Source of the DNA: Spirosoma foliorum
GTDB taxonomy: Bacteria > Bacteroidota > Bacteroidia > Cytophagales > Spirosomataceae
NCBI RefSeq assembly: GCF_014117325.1
Contig: NZ_CP059732.1
Location: forward strand, 5,221,001 to 5,285,000
DNA length: 64,000 nt
Direction: 5' to 3'
A program made the translations under genes and the position numbers. The notes below the pieces were generated by a model, which did no database searches, was not told the origin of the DNA, and saw only the letters and a list, made by a program, of their open reading frames with translations. Shown one piece after another: positions 52,188 to 62,021 of the stretch (positions are counted from its first letter, which is position 1; every line of letters starts with the position of its first letter).

Positions 52188-52348
52188 ACCTCAAAATATA
52201 AATCACTAATTATTAATTACATACAAAATATCATTGACATTTATCAAGCTATTTCTTACGAAATGTCAATGGACGAGGGCCTTGTTCTTCCCCACCTTTG
52301 TATCACTCAAACAGAGATAATACAACAGGAAAATTCAAGAATAAGACC

Positions 52349-53227
52349 ATGAAAAAGACCATTGATTCCCAAGTAGTTTTGATAACAGGAACAAGCACTG
52401 GGTTTGGTAAATTAACGGCTATTACACTAGCCAATGCGGGGCATACCGTGATTGCAACCATGCGTGGAAAAACCGGCAAAAATGCCGCTGTTGCGCAGGA
52501 ATTGGCAGCCTTCCCCAATATTGACGTCGTCGAAATGGACATCACCAGCGATGAATCGGTGAAGCAGGCTATCGAACAAACGTTAACTAAATATGGCAGA
52601 ATTGATGTACTGGTGAATAATGCTGGCGTAAGTGGTTTTGGCCTGCTGGAAGGTTATTCGCTGGATCAGATTCGGGCGATGCTGGAGGTTAATTTGTATG
52701 GCGTGTTGCGCACTTATCAGGCCGTTTTACCCGCCATGCGTAAAGCAAGAAACGGGTTGGTTATTAACCTCACCTCGGGAGCCAGCGGATTCACAGTTCC
52801 CTTTATGGTTCCATACCTGATCTCCAAATTTGGCGTAGAAACCATTACCGAAGGCTTACAGGACGAACTAGCTGATTACGGTATCGAAAACGTAACCATC
52901 CAACCAGGCGTTTATCCGACAGAAATGACATCGGGCGTAAAAGCGGGTCTTAATGCCGACAAGCCTGAGATCGTAACGGAATACGGTGACTCAGCTACGG
53001 CCAAATTCAATGCGATTGGGGCCGGATTTTTTGGTAAAATGGCCGAGTTCAACATGAATCCACAAACCATCGCCGACGGTGTTTTGGCCCTTGTTGACAT
53101 GGAAAAAGGAACGCGTCCATTGCGCTATCCATTGGATGCCATTGCCCAGGGAACAGACAAAGAGTTTATTCAGGCCAGGGCCGATATTAAGGCCCGGTGG
53201 GTGGAGAAATATAGCTTGAGTGCGTAG
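52349..53227 (+). CDS. Short-chain dehydrogenase/reductase (classical SDR)
   Basis: 292 residues from ATG 52349 (MKKTIDSQVVLITG). The cofactor motif is TGTSTGFG, and DVLVNNAGVSGFG, the catalytic serine in NLTSGASG and the YLISK (Y-x3-K) motif are in order. The C terminus is longer than the 250-residue norm, as in SDRs that reduce aldehydes or ketones in detoxification. The Crp/Fnr protein just upstream may regulate it, but the palindrome and a 230-bp gap intervene. Confidence 0.92.
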   Translation: MKKTIDSQVVLITGTSTGFGKLTAITLANAGHTVIATMRGKTGKNAAVAQELAAFPNIDVVEMDITSDESVKQAIEQTLTKYGRIDVLVNNAGVSGFGLLEGYSLDQIRAMLEVNLYGVLRTYQAVLPAMRKARNGLVINLTSGASGFTVPFMVPYLISKFGVETITEGLQDELADYGIENVTIQPGVYPTEMTSGVKAGLNADKPEIVTEYGDSATAKFNAIGAGFFGKMAEFNMNPQTIADGVLALVDMEKGTRPLRYPLDAIAQGTDKEFIQARADIKARWVEKYSLSA

Positions 53228-53231
53228 TATC

Positions 53232-53350
53232 GATGGCGCGAGCGTCTACGCTCGTGCCTACTATTCTCCGGCCTCTGGCCGGTTGATTATTACTTTTTTT
53301 TAGCCAGAGGCCAGAGAATAGTAGACACAAGGCTGGAGCCTTGCGCCATC
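53232..53350. repeat. Two-tier intergenic palindrome, GATGGCGC type
   Basis: The outer arms GATGGCGC...CTACTATTCTC..GGCCTCTGGC pair across a T-rich loop. Between the shared arm segments, each side carries its own hairpin: GCGAGCGTCTACGCTCG on the left and CAAGGCTGGAGCCTTG on the right; their sequences differ, but both stay self-complementary. It lies between the convergent ends at 53227 and 53358. Confidence 0.85.
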
Positions 53351-53357
53351 AAACAAA

Positions 53358-54893
53358 TTAACGAACCTTATTTTCCAGCACAACCAACGGCAAGTATCCA
53401 TTCCAATCAGGCTGAAATCCGACTTCATTGAGAAACCCCTGGGAGTAGTTGCCGAGCACAATATCCAGATCGCCGTCACGATCCAGGTCGTTTACATCCA
53501 TACAAATCCAGCGCCCATAGGGGTGTACAGGTACAGCGTGGGGACTGAAATCCAGTGATTTTTTCTGCTCGAAATAGACGAAGGTTTCGGCTGGGTTGTT
53601 TTGCAGATCACCGAAAAAGGCAATGGTTGCCAGATCCAGATCGCCATCCTGATCGAAGTCGGCGGCAACGGCTTTGGTGCAGCCGTTGATTGGGTAAAAG
53701 TAGGCTTGCTCATAACGATTATTGCCTTTGTTCAGGAAAATATAAACGCCGTGAAACCGCTTCAGAACCCGCGAATAATCGCTGTTATCGCCACAGGTGT
53801 ACAGAATATCCAATCGCCCATCTTTGTTGAAATCGATTAGCTGAAAGCTGGTAGACCCGTAAACAGGTGGAAACTTAAGCAGATTACGATCATTAAAACC
53901 ACCTTGCTGATCGTTGGTAAATAACCAGATACCCTCGTCAGCATGGGCGAAGAGAGCCATAAAATCGAGCCAGCCGTCGTTGTTAAAATCACCTGTAATG
54001 ACTTGGGTAGCGCCTGGTGCTTCCTTGATAACCTGTTTCTCAAACTGACGATCGGGCAGTTGCTTTAACAAGTATAACCCACCGGCATTATGACCAAATC
54101 CACAAACGATATAATCCGTCAGACCATCATGGTTAAAATCTGCTGGTGTTGATTGGATAGGACGCGGCAATTGCCTTGCTAGTGTACTAGGTTGATTAGT
54201 TGCCGATTTATCTAACTCAACCTCAACAACTTCACCACTGGGCCGATCAACCGCCATCATCGTTCCAATACAGGTCAGAAGCGCTCGATGAGAACCGCCA
54301 GCCTGTATAAATCGAGCCTGAACAGCTGGCGAATTTAGGGTACGAATCAGGGTTGGTTTCAGGGCCGAATTCCACTGATAAAGTCCTGACGTATTTTCAT
54401 TGCTGGAATAAATCTGACCACTAGTCGAATCAACGGCGACCATAGTCGTAGTAGCCAGTTCGGTTTTAATTTCAGCGGGCTTTCGAAGACTGAAGATCGA
54501 CCAATCGTTAACCAGCGGAGTTGGTGGGGTTGCTTTAATTGGTTTCGCAGGTGCGAATTTTTCATAGTACGCCAATAACTTCGTCCAGTTTTCGAACGAA
54601 ATGGTGGCGTTTTGTGAGGGATAATAATGAGTCTTCTGCCAGACTTCCAGCCCTAATTTGGTGGCCATTTCGGGCAAAACATGCTTGCTCCAGGTTTCTT
54701 TGTCGAGTGCGTCGGGGAGAACGGGCAAATGGCAGGTGCTGCAATACTGACGAGCTAGTTTTTCGCCTTCGGCAGCAACCGGGTCTTTAGCCGTTGTTGA
54801 GTCGTTGTTAGATTGACAACTGACTACAACAATATACAGTCCTAGTAATGGAAGGAACCAAGGCTCTGTAATGAGAAAAGATAGTCTTCGCAT
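53358..54893 (-). CDS. Lipoprotein with c-type cytochrome motif and FG-GAP (VCBS) repeats
   Basis: About 511 residues from ATG 54893 (MRRLSFLITEPW); the longer frame starts inside a palindrome region. A lipobox-like VVVSCQS near residue 30 suggests a lipoprotein. A haem-binding CSTCH lies at about residue 62, followed by LPDALDKETWSKHVLP. The rest is a beta-propeller of FG-GAP/VCBS repeats with calcium-type DxDxDG motifs (DFNHDGLTDYIV, DFNNDGWLDFMA, DFNKDGRLDILY, DFDQDGDLDLAT, DLDRDGDLDIVL). It is downstream of susD on the same strand and may bind or process the imported substrate at the surface. Confidence 0.85.
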   Translation of the reverse strand: MRRLSFLITEPWFLPLLGLYIVVVSCQSNNDSTTAKDPVAAEGEKLARQYCSTCHLPVLPDALDKETWSKHVLPEMATKLGLEVWQKTHYYPSQNATISFENWTKLLAYYEKFAPAKPIKATPPTPLVNDWSIFSLRKPAEIKTELATTTMVAVDSTSGQIYSSNENTSGLYQWNSALKPTLIRTLNSPAVQARFIQAGGSHRALLTCIGTMMAVDRPSGEVVEVELDKSATNQPSTLARQLPRPIQSTPADFNHDGLTDYIVCGFGHNAGGLYLLKQLPDRQFEKQVIKEAPGATQVITGDFNNDGWLDFMALFAHADEGIWLFTNDQQGGFNDRNLLKFPPVYGSTSFQLIDFNKDGRLDILYTCGDNSDYSRVLKRFHGVYIFLNKGNNRYEQAYFYPINGCTKAVAADFDQDGDLDLATIAFFGDLQNNPAETFVYFEQKKSLDFSPHAVPVHPYGRWICMDVNDLDRDGDLDIVLGNYSQGFLNEVGFQPDWNGYLPLVVLENKVR

Positions 54894-54906
54894 GTTGAGT
54901 ACGTAC

Positions 54907-54930
54907 TGGCGCGAGCAAATGCTCGCGCCA
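54907..54930. repeat. Short perfect palindrome TGGCGCGAGC-AAAT-GCTCGCGCCA
   Basis: A 10-bp GC-rich stem with a four-base loop. The same TGGCGCGAG / CTCG(C/T)GCC unit occurs at 53236-53253 and at 62797-62824. Confidence 0.8.
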
Positions 54931-54943
54931 GGTATTAACAACA

Positions 54944-54974
54944 AAAAGAGGCAGCACGATGACTGCCTCTTTTG
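54944..54974 (-). terminator. Terminator after susD
   Basis: AAAAGAGGCAG / CTGCCTCTTTT with an eight-base loop; on the minus strand it is followed by a T run. It lies 17 bases past the SusD stop. Confidence 0.82.
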
Positions 54975-54990
54975 AGGTTTTACAAACTCA

Positions 54991-56796
54991 TTAATTATAC
55001 CCTGGATTCTGCGTCAGCGACGACTTACCACTCGATGTGCTTAAGTCGATCTGCCGTTGTGGAATTGGGAAATAATCGCTTTTGCCAGATGTAAAGTGGC
55101 CACCCCGAATGTCGGTTGTGACCGTACTTTCGTAGGTAAAGAACGCATTCAGCGTTGCTTCTGCCGTTCCCCAGCGGACCAGATCGAAGAAGCGATGACC
55201 TTCCATAGCTAACTCCAGTTTGCGCTCAAAATAGATAGCTTTCAACGCACCATCCTTACCCAACCCGGTGAACTTACCAGCAGGGTACACCGCCATTTTG
55301 TAGTTAGCTGCGGTTGTTGTTGAGTAACCTGCCAAAGGCGTTGCATCGTTGGCATATTTGTACACGAAGTTGACCGGATTAGCGGCCCGTGCCCGTACCA
55401 GATTGACATACGTTTGCGCCTGATCCAGATTGCCCAATTGAGCCTCTACTTCGGCAGCCATCAGCAATACGTCGGCATAACGAATCAAATTCAGGTTGAT
55501 TGCTGTACCGGGTGCCCATGAGTGGTTATCAGCATACTGGTCCTGGGTAGCCTGCATGTAAATATTTTTCTTCGGCGAATACGGTCCAGCGTAGGTCTGA
55601 CCTGGGCTCCGAATCCAGTCGGCACCAGGGTGATTGCCCCAATCGAGGTACGGAATACCCCGGCGGCCAATAGTCCAGTCGATACGAGGATCGAGATTAT
55701 CAGCATCTGGCGTAAAGGCCTGATTTGACGCAACGCCCTGATCGTTCTTCACAGGATGGCTATTGTAAGCATCTACATACGGTAAGCCAGTTGCATCAGT
55801 CCGGTACGAATTGGCCAAATCCTGCGATGGCTGGAAGAAACCGCAGCAACGGAATGGACTGTTCCCGTACGGGAAGTTCAGCATATCGCCCTGATTGGCA
55901 CTGGCGATGGTACCGGTACCATCGTTAGCCACCATCTGAATCGCGAACACCGACTCTGAATTATTTTCCGTAGCAGCATCGAAGTTATCGTGGAACTTAT
56001 TCACCAATGCATATTTCAGTCCATTGCTGGTAACGCCCGAACTAATCACCTGATCGAAGAGTGTTTTTGCATCCGCATATTTATGCTCGTACAGATAGGC
56101 TTTGGCCAGATAAGTCATTGCCGCCCATTTATTTGCCCGACCTATGTCTGACTGAGTGGCAGGCAGATTATCCACGGCATACTTCAAATCAGCTTCAATT
56201 TTCGGCCAGATATCCACATTGTTCGGTTGCGAACTGGCAGCCGATGTTTCGATGGTTTCATCGATCCACGGAACGTTATTGAATAGTTTCTTCAGCTCGA
56301 AGTAATAGTGGGCACGCAGAAAACGAGCCTGAGCGGTAAAACTGGTCCGTTTAGCATCAGAAACACTCGTTGCCTTTGCCAGAACTCGTAAGGTTGAGTT
56401 CGTCCGGTTTATACCCTCGTATACGGTCCGCCATTTCCCGTTAAAAAAACCATTGCTGGGGTCAGATGTAAACTTGGCAATGGCATCAATGGCTGGCTGA
56501 TCGCTACCGTCACTGCCTTTGTGCGCATCACCACCAGCAATACTTCCATATACCCAGTTGCTAGGCGATGCCTGCCAGGCATCGGAACCACTCAGGTTCA
56601 GTGCCGAGCCGTTGTTGTACTGACCATCCAGCGCGGCATAGGCCCCCGTAAGCAACGCATCTACCCCACTTTCGGTGGCCAGCGTCTCGTCACTCAGGGC
56701 ACCCTGGGCGGCTATATCAAGACTATTTTTACAGGAATCAAATGTCAAACTGACCGCCGTAACTGCCAGGATGGCTATATACTGTTGTATTTTCAT
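54991..56796 (-). CDS. RagB/SusD nutrient-uptake outer membrane lipoprotein
   Basis: 601 residues. The signal and lipobox are in AVTAVSLTFDSCKNSLD (lipidated C at about 22). TPR-like SusD blocks: ALLTGAYAALDG, TSFTAQARFLRAHYYFELKKLFNNVPWI, AMTYLAKAYLYEHKYADAKTLFDQVI and the terminal RKLELAMEGHRFFDLVRWG. SusD is the surface lid that captures a glycan and hands it to SusC. It follows the susC gene by 19 bp on the same strand. The substrate is not predictable; no glycoside hydrolase is nearby. Confidence 0.95.
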   Translation of the reverse strand: MKIQQYIAILAVTAVSLTFDSCKNSLDIAAQGALSDETLATESGVDALLTGAYAALDGQYNNGSALNLSGSDAWQASPSNWVYGSIAGGDAHKGSDGSDQPAIDAIAKFTSDPSNGFFNGKWRTVYEGINRTNSTLRVLAKATSVSDAKRTSFTAQARFLRAHYYFELKKLFNNVPWIDETIETSAASSQPNNVDIWPKIEADLKYAVDNLPATQSDIGRANKWAAMTYLAKAYLYEHKYADAKTLFDQVISSGVTSNGLKYALVNKFHDNFDAATENNSESVFAIQMVANDGTGTIASANQGDMLNFPYGNSPFRCCGFFQPSQDLANSYRTDATGLPYVDAYNSHPVKNDQGVASNQAFTPDADNLDPRIDWTIGRRGIPYLDWGNHPGADWIRSPGQTYAGPYSPKKNIYMQATQDQYADNHSWAPGTAINLNLIRYADVLLMAAEVEAQLGNLDQAQTYVNLVRARAANPVNFVYKYANDATPLAGYSTTTAANYKMAVYPAGKFTGLGKDGALKAIYFERKLELAMEGHRFFDLVRWGTAEATLNAFFTYESTVTTDIRGGHFTSGKSDYFPIPQRQIDLSTSSGKSSLTQNPGYN

Positions 56797-56815
56797 CGTA
56801 TGTCGAGTTAATGAG

Positions 56816-59800
56816 TTAGAACGTCACATTCAAGCCAAACAGGAACTGGCGCTGATTCGGATAAACGCCTTCGTCGATACCAAATGAGGTAGTATTTGAG
56901 AACGACTGGTTCAAACTACCACCTGAGCTGTTGTTGGTGTTTGATGTCGTACCAATTTCAGGGTCCAGACCCGAGTACTTGGTGATGGTGAACAGGTTAG
57001 CCGCCTGAACGTACACCCGCAGACGCTCAACACCTGCCTTTTTCAGTAAATTGGCGGGCAACGTATAGCCGATCTGTGCATTTTTAGCTCGCAGGTACGA
57101 CCCGTTTTCTACGAAATACGAGTTAGGCACGTTGGCCGAGCTGAACGACCCAACGGTTTCCTGAATTGGCGCTTTGGCATTATGATTTTCGGGCGTCCAG
57201 GAATTATACAAAGCCGTCTGGCTCTTGGCTCCCTGGAAATTCGCGTTGAAATCAGTCCACCAGCGTACGTTGTTCCAGATATCGTTACCCTGCGTTCCGT
57301 AGAAGAAAATGCTGAAGTCAAACTTCTTGTAGGTAGCACCCAGATTCAAACCATAGCTGAATTTTGGGTTTGGATTACCCAGGTAAGTCCGGTCAGCATC
57401 GGTAATCTGGCCATCGCCGTTGGTGTCGGCATACCGGAAACGACCTACCGCTACGTCGCTCTGATATACAGCAGCCGAGTTACCCGTCTTTTGCTGAGCC
57501 TGCGCATTAGCCGCATCAATTTCTGCCTGCGAGTTCCAGAACCCTGCGGTTTTATAGCCAAAGAATTGTCCGATAGAATGGCCAACTGAGTTACGAACAA
57601 TGTAACTACCATTGAACCGACGGCCTTCCTGATCGAAATAGTCGATACCATCGGCCAGCGACACAATCTTGTTGTTGTAGCTCGTGAATGTAGCTGTGGC
57701 GTTTATCTTCAGATCACTTGTGATGTTCAGGTTGGTCGAAGCGGCAATATCCAAACCGTGGTTGCGCATTTTAGCGACGTTCACAGCGGGGGCAGTACCT
57801 AAACCGGCCGTTCCTGCCAGTTCGAGTGTGTACAGCAGATCACGAACTTCCTTGTTGTAATAATCAACCGTCAGATCGAGTTTGCCTTTCCACAAACTGG
57901 CATCAAAGCCAATGTTGGAGTTGATGTTTTTCTCCCAACGAGCGTCGGGGTTACCGATTCGTGTCCGCTGAAAGCCCAGGGTATTAGCCGAGTTCGAACC
58001 GTTGATGGCGTAATAAGACGACGTTCTGTCTCCACCATAAGTCGTGTAGGCGTTGGCAGGATCTACGTTCAACTGGTTACCCATGATCCCGTAACCGCCC
58101 CGAATTTTCAAGTCATTCAACCAGGTGACACCTTTCAGAAAGTCTTCCTGCGACGCCCGCCAGCCAGCGCTCACCGCCGGGAACCAGCCGTACTGATAGT
58201 TCAGGAAGCGCGACGAGCCATCTCGACGAATAGTTGCACCAAATAGATACTTGTCTTTCAGCGAGTAATCGACCCGGCCAATCAGTGAGAACAACGCATC
58301 AGCGTAGTAATTGCTGTAGTTGGTTGGTGTTCCCGACCCCGTTGAGAGGTTCGTAAAGTTCGGATCGAAGGAGAAATAGCTCTGCGTTGTACCGCCTACG
58401 TTACGGCCCTGATTCTTATAGGCTTCGGTACCAACCAGTACTTTCAGATCGTGCGTGTTGTTGAAGTTATGCTGATACTGTACCGTGTTGGTCCAGGTCC
58501 AGTTCGACCCATTGAATGTATTTTCGGTATATGAGTTGGTCGTCGTGTTCTCCTGGTTCTCGTACGTTGGGTAGGTGAACGAATGGAAGTTACCCATGAA
58601 AATCTCACCCCCGAAACTCGTGCGTGCCGTGAAATCTTTCAGGAAGTCGATCTCAGCATACATGTTCCCAAACAATCGGTTGTTCAACCCCTTGTTATTC
58701 GCGGTTCGTTGCTGAACAGCTACCGGGTTGCTGGCGTTTCCAAGTCCTTGTCCATAACCACCGGCATAGTTACCCATGATGTCGTAGACCGGAATAATGG
58801 TCTGTTCCCGGAATGCCATACCAATGGCGCTGCCTTCCTGCAAGGCGTTAACACGTGGGTTATCCGTCACCGAAAAGGCAATGTTCTCACCCACCCGGAT
58901 GTTTTCCCGAATGTTGTACTGGCTGTTCGACCGGATCGTGTACCGTTTCAGATAGGTATTGATCAGCGTACCCTGCTGATTGAAATAGTTGAACGAGAAC
59001 AGGTAATTGCCTTGTGGACCTCCCCCACTAACGGCCAGGTTCTGGCTCATGATCGGTGCCGCTTTGAAAATCTCATGGAACCAGTCGGTGCCGGTTTTGT
59101 TGGCCCGTGTAATCCGGTAGAACGAGTTGTACTGATCGGCACTGTTGTAGGTTGGGTTTACATTATACAAGGCAGGATTTACAGATGCATCACCTTCCTT
59201 GGCTCCCTGTGGCGAAATATAGTCCGGCAATACGGGCGTGGCGCCACTACCATACAGGGGGTCATTGATGGCCGTATTTGGATTAGCATTTCGCAACGCA
59301 TTGAATTTCAGTTGTGCTGTCTCCTGTGGATTGAGCAAATTCCAAACATTACCGCTTTTCGGAATCTGGGTGCCATAGTACGAATCGTACTGAACTTTTA
59401 CTTTGCCATTGCCGCGACGGGTCGTAATGATAATCACACCATTAGCCGCCCGCGAACCGTAGATTGACGCCGAACCGGCATCTTTCAATACCTGCATAGA
59501 CGCTACATCGTTGGGGTTGATGTCGTTGATGTTTTGGGTCGGCACACCATCCACAACGTACAATGGCTGGTTATTTCCGAAGGTATTCAACCCCCGGATG
59601 CGAACCTGTGGAGCCTCACCAGGCTGCCCCGATCCAAGTACTGTAACGCCGGAAGCGCGCCCTTGCAACTGATTGGTAATCTGTGAGGTTGGCTGTGTCT
59701 GAAGCTCAGCCACGTTCACAACAGCCACAGCACCGGTCAGGTCTTTTTTCCGTTGCGTACCATACCCAACCACGACTACTTCACTCAGTGATTTTACGTC

Positions 59801-60436
59801 CGACGCCAGTTTGATGTCGGGTAGGGTTGTGCGGTTATTAATGGCGATTTCCTGCGATGTATAGCTAATCGATGAAATGACCAGGGTTGCATTACCATCG
59901 GGTACGTTCAGCGAGAATTTACCGTCGGCGTCGGTTGCGGTACCAATGTTGCTCGTTCCTTTGACCAACACGGTGGCACCTGGCAATCCAGCGCCGGTTT
60001 CATCGAGAACCCGCCCCGTGACGGTTATGGGCGGAACGGGTTTTTCGACGTTTGGGCCGCTTTCTGGTCCAGTAGCTACCCGTTTCAGGATAATTGTTTT
60101 CCCGCCTACTTCATACGAAATAGCAGCGGGGCCCAGCACTCGATCGAGCACATCGGAAAGTCTTTCGTTTGTAAACGTAAGCGCTCCAATTCGTTGCTGT
60201 GTGAAGATGCGTGGGTTATACATGAACTTCACATCGACTTCTTTGCCAATGCGACTGATGGCCTGTTCAACGGTCAGGTTGGCGAGCTGTAAACTCACGC
60301 GCCGGTTAAGTAATTCCTGACCATACGTATCATGCGCCCGTGCCATTGAAGCAACCGTTGTTACCACAAAAAACAGGTAAAAACTGACTCGCATAATTTT
60401 GAGCAGCCTGTGCTGCATTTGTATTGGAATTGTCAT
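56816..60436 (-). CDS. SusC/RagA TonB-linked outer membrane transporter with STN domain
   Basis: 1206 residues. After the signal region there is a secretin/TonB short N-terminal (STN) domain (about 45-100, NRRVSLQLANLTVEQAISRIGKEVDVKF), which in such proteins signals to a FecR anti-sigma factor. A carboxypeptidase-like regulatory domain follows (VTGRVLDETGAGLPGATVLVKGTSNIGT), then the plug (SQITNQLQGRASGVTVLGSG, YVVDGVPTQNINDINPNDVASMQVLKDAGSASIYGSRAANGVIIITTRRG) and the beta barrel, ending with FLFGLNVTF. Partner of the SusD gene 19 bp downstream. Expression is probably governed by the sigma/FecR pair upstream. Confidence 0.96.
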   Translation of the reverse strand: MTIPIQMQHRLLKIMRVSFYLFFVVTTVASMARAHDTYGQELLNRRVSLQLANLTVEQAISRIGKEVDVKFMYNPRIFTQQRIGALTFTNERLSDVLDRVLGPAAISYEVGGKTIILKRVATGPESGPNVEKPVPPITVTGRVLDETGAGLPGATVLVKGTSNIGTATDADGKFSLNVPDGNATLVISSISYTSQEIAINNRTTLPDIKLASDVKSLSEVVVVGYGTQRKKDLTGAVAVVNVAELQTQPTSQITNQLQGRASGVTVLGSGQPGEAPQVRIRGLNTFGNNQPLYVVDGVPTQNINDINPNDVASMQVLKDAGSASIYGSRAANGVIIITTRRGNGKVKVQYDSYYGTQIPKSGNVWNLLNPQETAQLKFNALRNANPNTAINDPLYGSGATPVLPDYISPQGAKEGDASVNPALYNVNPTYNSADQYNSFYRITRANKTGTDWFHEIFKAAPIMSQNLAVSGGGPQGNYLFSFNYFNQQGTLINTYLKRYTIRSNSQYNIRENIRVGENIAFSVTDNPRVNALQEGSAIGMAFREQTIIPVYDIMGNYAGGYGQGLGNASNPVAVQQRTANNKGLNNRLFGNMYAEIDFLKDFTARTSFGGEIFMGNFHSFTYPTYENQENTTTNSYTENTFNGSNWTWTNTVQYQHNFNNTHDLKVLVGTEAYKNQGRNVGGTTQSYFSFDPNFTNLSTGSGTPTNYSNYYADALFSLIGRVDYSLKDKYLFGATIRRDGSSRFLNYQYGWFPAVSAGWRASQEDFLKGVTWLNDLKIRGGYGIMGNQLNVDPANAYTTYGGDRTSSYYAINGSNSANTLGFQRTRIGNPDARWEKNINSNIGFDASLWKGKLDLTVDYYNKEVRDLLYTLELAGTAGLGTAPAVNVAKMRNHGLDIAASTNLNITSDLKINATATFTSYNNKIVSLADGIDYFDQEGRRFNGSYIVRNSVGHSIGQFFGYKTAGFWNSQAEIDAANAQAQQKTGNSAAVYQSDVAVGRFRYADTNGDGQITDADRTYLGNPNPKFSYGLNLGATYKKFDFSIFFYGTQGNDIWNNVRWWTDFNANFQGAKSQTALYNSWTPENHNAKAPIQETVGSFSSANVPNSYFVENGSYLRAKNAQIGYTLPANLLKKAGVERLRVYVQAANLFTITKYSGLDPEIGTTSNTNNSSGGSLNQSFSNTTSFGIDEGVYPNQRQFLFGLNVTF

Positions 60437-60635
60437 ACTTTTGAATTGTTTGTCGGTTTAGATCGGCAATAAAATTTCCTTACCCTGTTGGAGGGGGTGC
60501 TTTTTTCGAAGAGAGCAAGTGGGGAAAAACTCTGGAGTCAGTGATGTTGGCGCATTGCTGACTCTTTCTTTGGAGGTAAGCGTACTTATTTTTCAGACAT
60601 AGGCTAAGAAATTGTGTTGAGTAATTTTAGGGCAT

Positions 60636-61745
60636 TCATTGACATCCTTTGCTGCTAATTAAAATCTTCCCGTCCATCTGCTCATACTGAGCATCCAGTG
60701 TCTGGCAAATCATATTGAGTTTTTCAAATAAGGGTTCATCATCCAGCGAGGCCGTCAGATAGCAGTTTTTCATGACCTCCGCATCGAAAACAATCTCCAC
60801 ACCATAGGCTCTTTCGAGTGAGGCAAAAACCTGGGTAATGGGTGTATTCCCAAACTCGAACATCGATTGTTGAATGGGCATATCGAGCACTGTTGGCGAA
60901 TCGACCAACGAGCGTAACAGGCGATTTCCAACTTCATCAAACTGCACTCGTTGATTTGGCGTCAGTACTAATCCGGTCAGTTGTTTGGATTGCTGTTTTT
61001 CAACTCGCTCTTTATCCGACCGGGTAAACACAGACACTTTCCCCGTTTTCACGATCACATCGACTTCACTTTCACCATTAGCCCGAACGGTAAAACTGGT
61101 ACCCAACACTTTGGTAATCAGATTATCGGCGTAGACAAAGAAAGGCTTCTCCGGGTTTTTAGCCACTTCAAAAAAGGCTTCACCCGTCAGGTAGATTTCC
61201 CGCTTTGTGTGTTGATTGAACTGCTTCGCGTAACTGATACGACTATTCGGCTGAAGCAGCACCGAGCTGCCATCGGAAAGCATAACCAGTTGGCTGCGGA
61301 AGGTTGTGTTCGTAACTTCCTCCAGGGGAGATTCGGCCGTGGCGACCAGTTGCTGATAAAGTCGGGCCGATGTGTTAGCGTCTAACCTATTCTGTTGCCA
61401 GCTAAACCAGGTTACGCCCAACAGAACCATAGCGGCAGCCGCCCACCGCCAGATCGGCATCTGATACCAAACCACCGGCTGACTAACTGAAACGGGTTCA
61501 ATAGCCTCCATAATTTGCCGGATATTTTGCCGAACCTTTGCCGATGGCAGCACAAACGTATCGCCCTGAATGGCGCGCAGTGTTTCCTGCGCTTTTCTGA
61601 ATGTAGCCGCTTTCTCGGGATATCGATAGGGGAACTCCTCCCATTCCTGCGCTAGTCCGGGTGTGGCCTTACCTAACAGCCACAGCCGAAAGGTCTCGTC
61701 CTCCAGAAAATCGCCTAGCTCGGAATGGTTAAATGTTTTCATCAA
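60636..61745 (-). CDS. FecR-type anti-sigma factor
   Basis: 369 residues. An N-terminal cytoplasmic helical part (about 1-95, sigma-binding), one transmembrane helix (WRWAAAAMVLLGVTWFSW, about 103-120), and a periplasmic FecR domain (VMLSDGSSVLLQPNSRISY, ERREIYLTGEAFFEVAKNPEKPFFVYADNLITKVLGTSFTV). The C-terminal DUF4974-like part (about 290-369) interacts with the receptor STN domain. It relays substrate binding at SusC to the ECF sigma factor encoded at 62022. The three form a classical cell-surface signalling set. Confidence 0.93.
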   Translation of the reverse strand: MMKTFNHSELGDFLEDETFRLWLLGKATPGLAQEWEEFPYRYPEKAATFRKAQETLRAIQGDTFVLPSAKVRQNIRQIMEAIEPVSVSQPVVWYQMPIWRWAAAAMVLLGVTWFSWQQNRLDANTSARLYQQLVATAESPLEEVTNTTFRSQLVMLSDGSSVLLQPNSRISYAKQFNQHTKREIYLTGEAFFEVAKNPEKPFFVYADNLITKVLGTSFTVRANGESEVDVIVKTGKVSVFTRSDKERVEKQQSKQLTGLVLTPNQRVQFDEVGNRLLRSLVDSPTVLDMPIQQSMFEFGNTPITQVFASLERAYGVEIVFDAEVMKNCYLTASLDDEPLFEKLNMICQTLDAQYEQMDGKILISSKGCQ

Positions 61746-61879
61746 AAAACGCTACTTGTTTACCCCTTTATTCAGACAATTAGCGAGCTAAAAAAATATA
61801 CCCTCCGTTTTTAACTTTTTTTTAGATTCTTTTTGAAGAATTGAGGCTACGGGCCGTTGATAGCGTGAAAGAGATTCTG

Positions 61880-61980
61880 TTGATTCTATAGATTCGTTGG
61901 ATTCTATTGTTTTGGCAATCAGCAGTTTCTTCTGGATTCAGAAGCTTATATATAGGCGATCAGGTGTCCTATAGAATCAA
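61880..61980. repeat. Dyad between the fecR and sigma factor genes
   Basis: TTGATTCTATAG (61880-61891) pairs with CTATAGAATCAA (61969-61980). GATTCTAT-like words recur several times in this 276-bp gap, which otherwise shows nothing. Confidence 0.4.
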
Positions 61981-62021
61981 AAAGCAGCCATGGAATCACT
62001 AGAATCTTTTTTAGTCAATTA

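Noticed and set aside
58583..59467. A 294-codon plus-strand ORF
   Set aside because: It lies entirely antisense to the SusC gene, whose domains are complete; its product has no sensible motifs.
60437..60635. The gap between fecR and susC as a regulatory RNA
   Set aside because: There is no stable fold or conserved motif beyond short dyads; I see nothing to support it.
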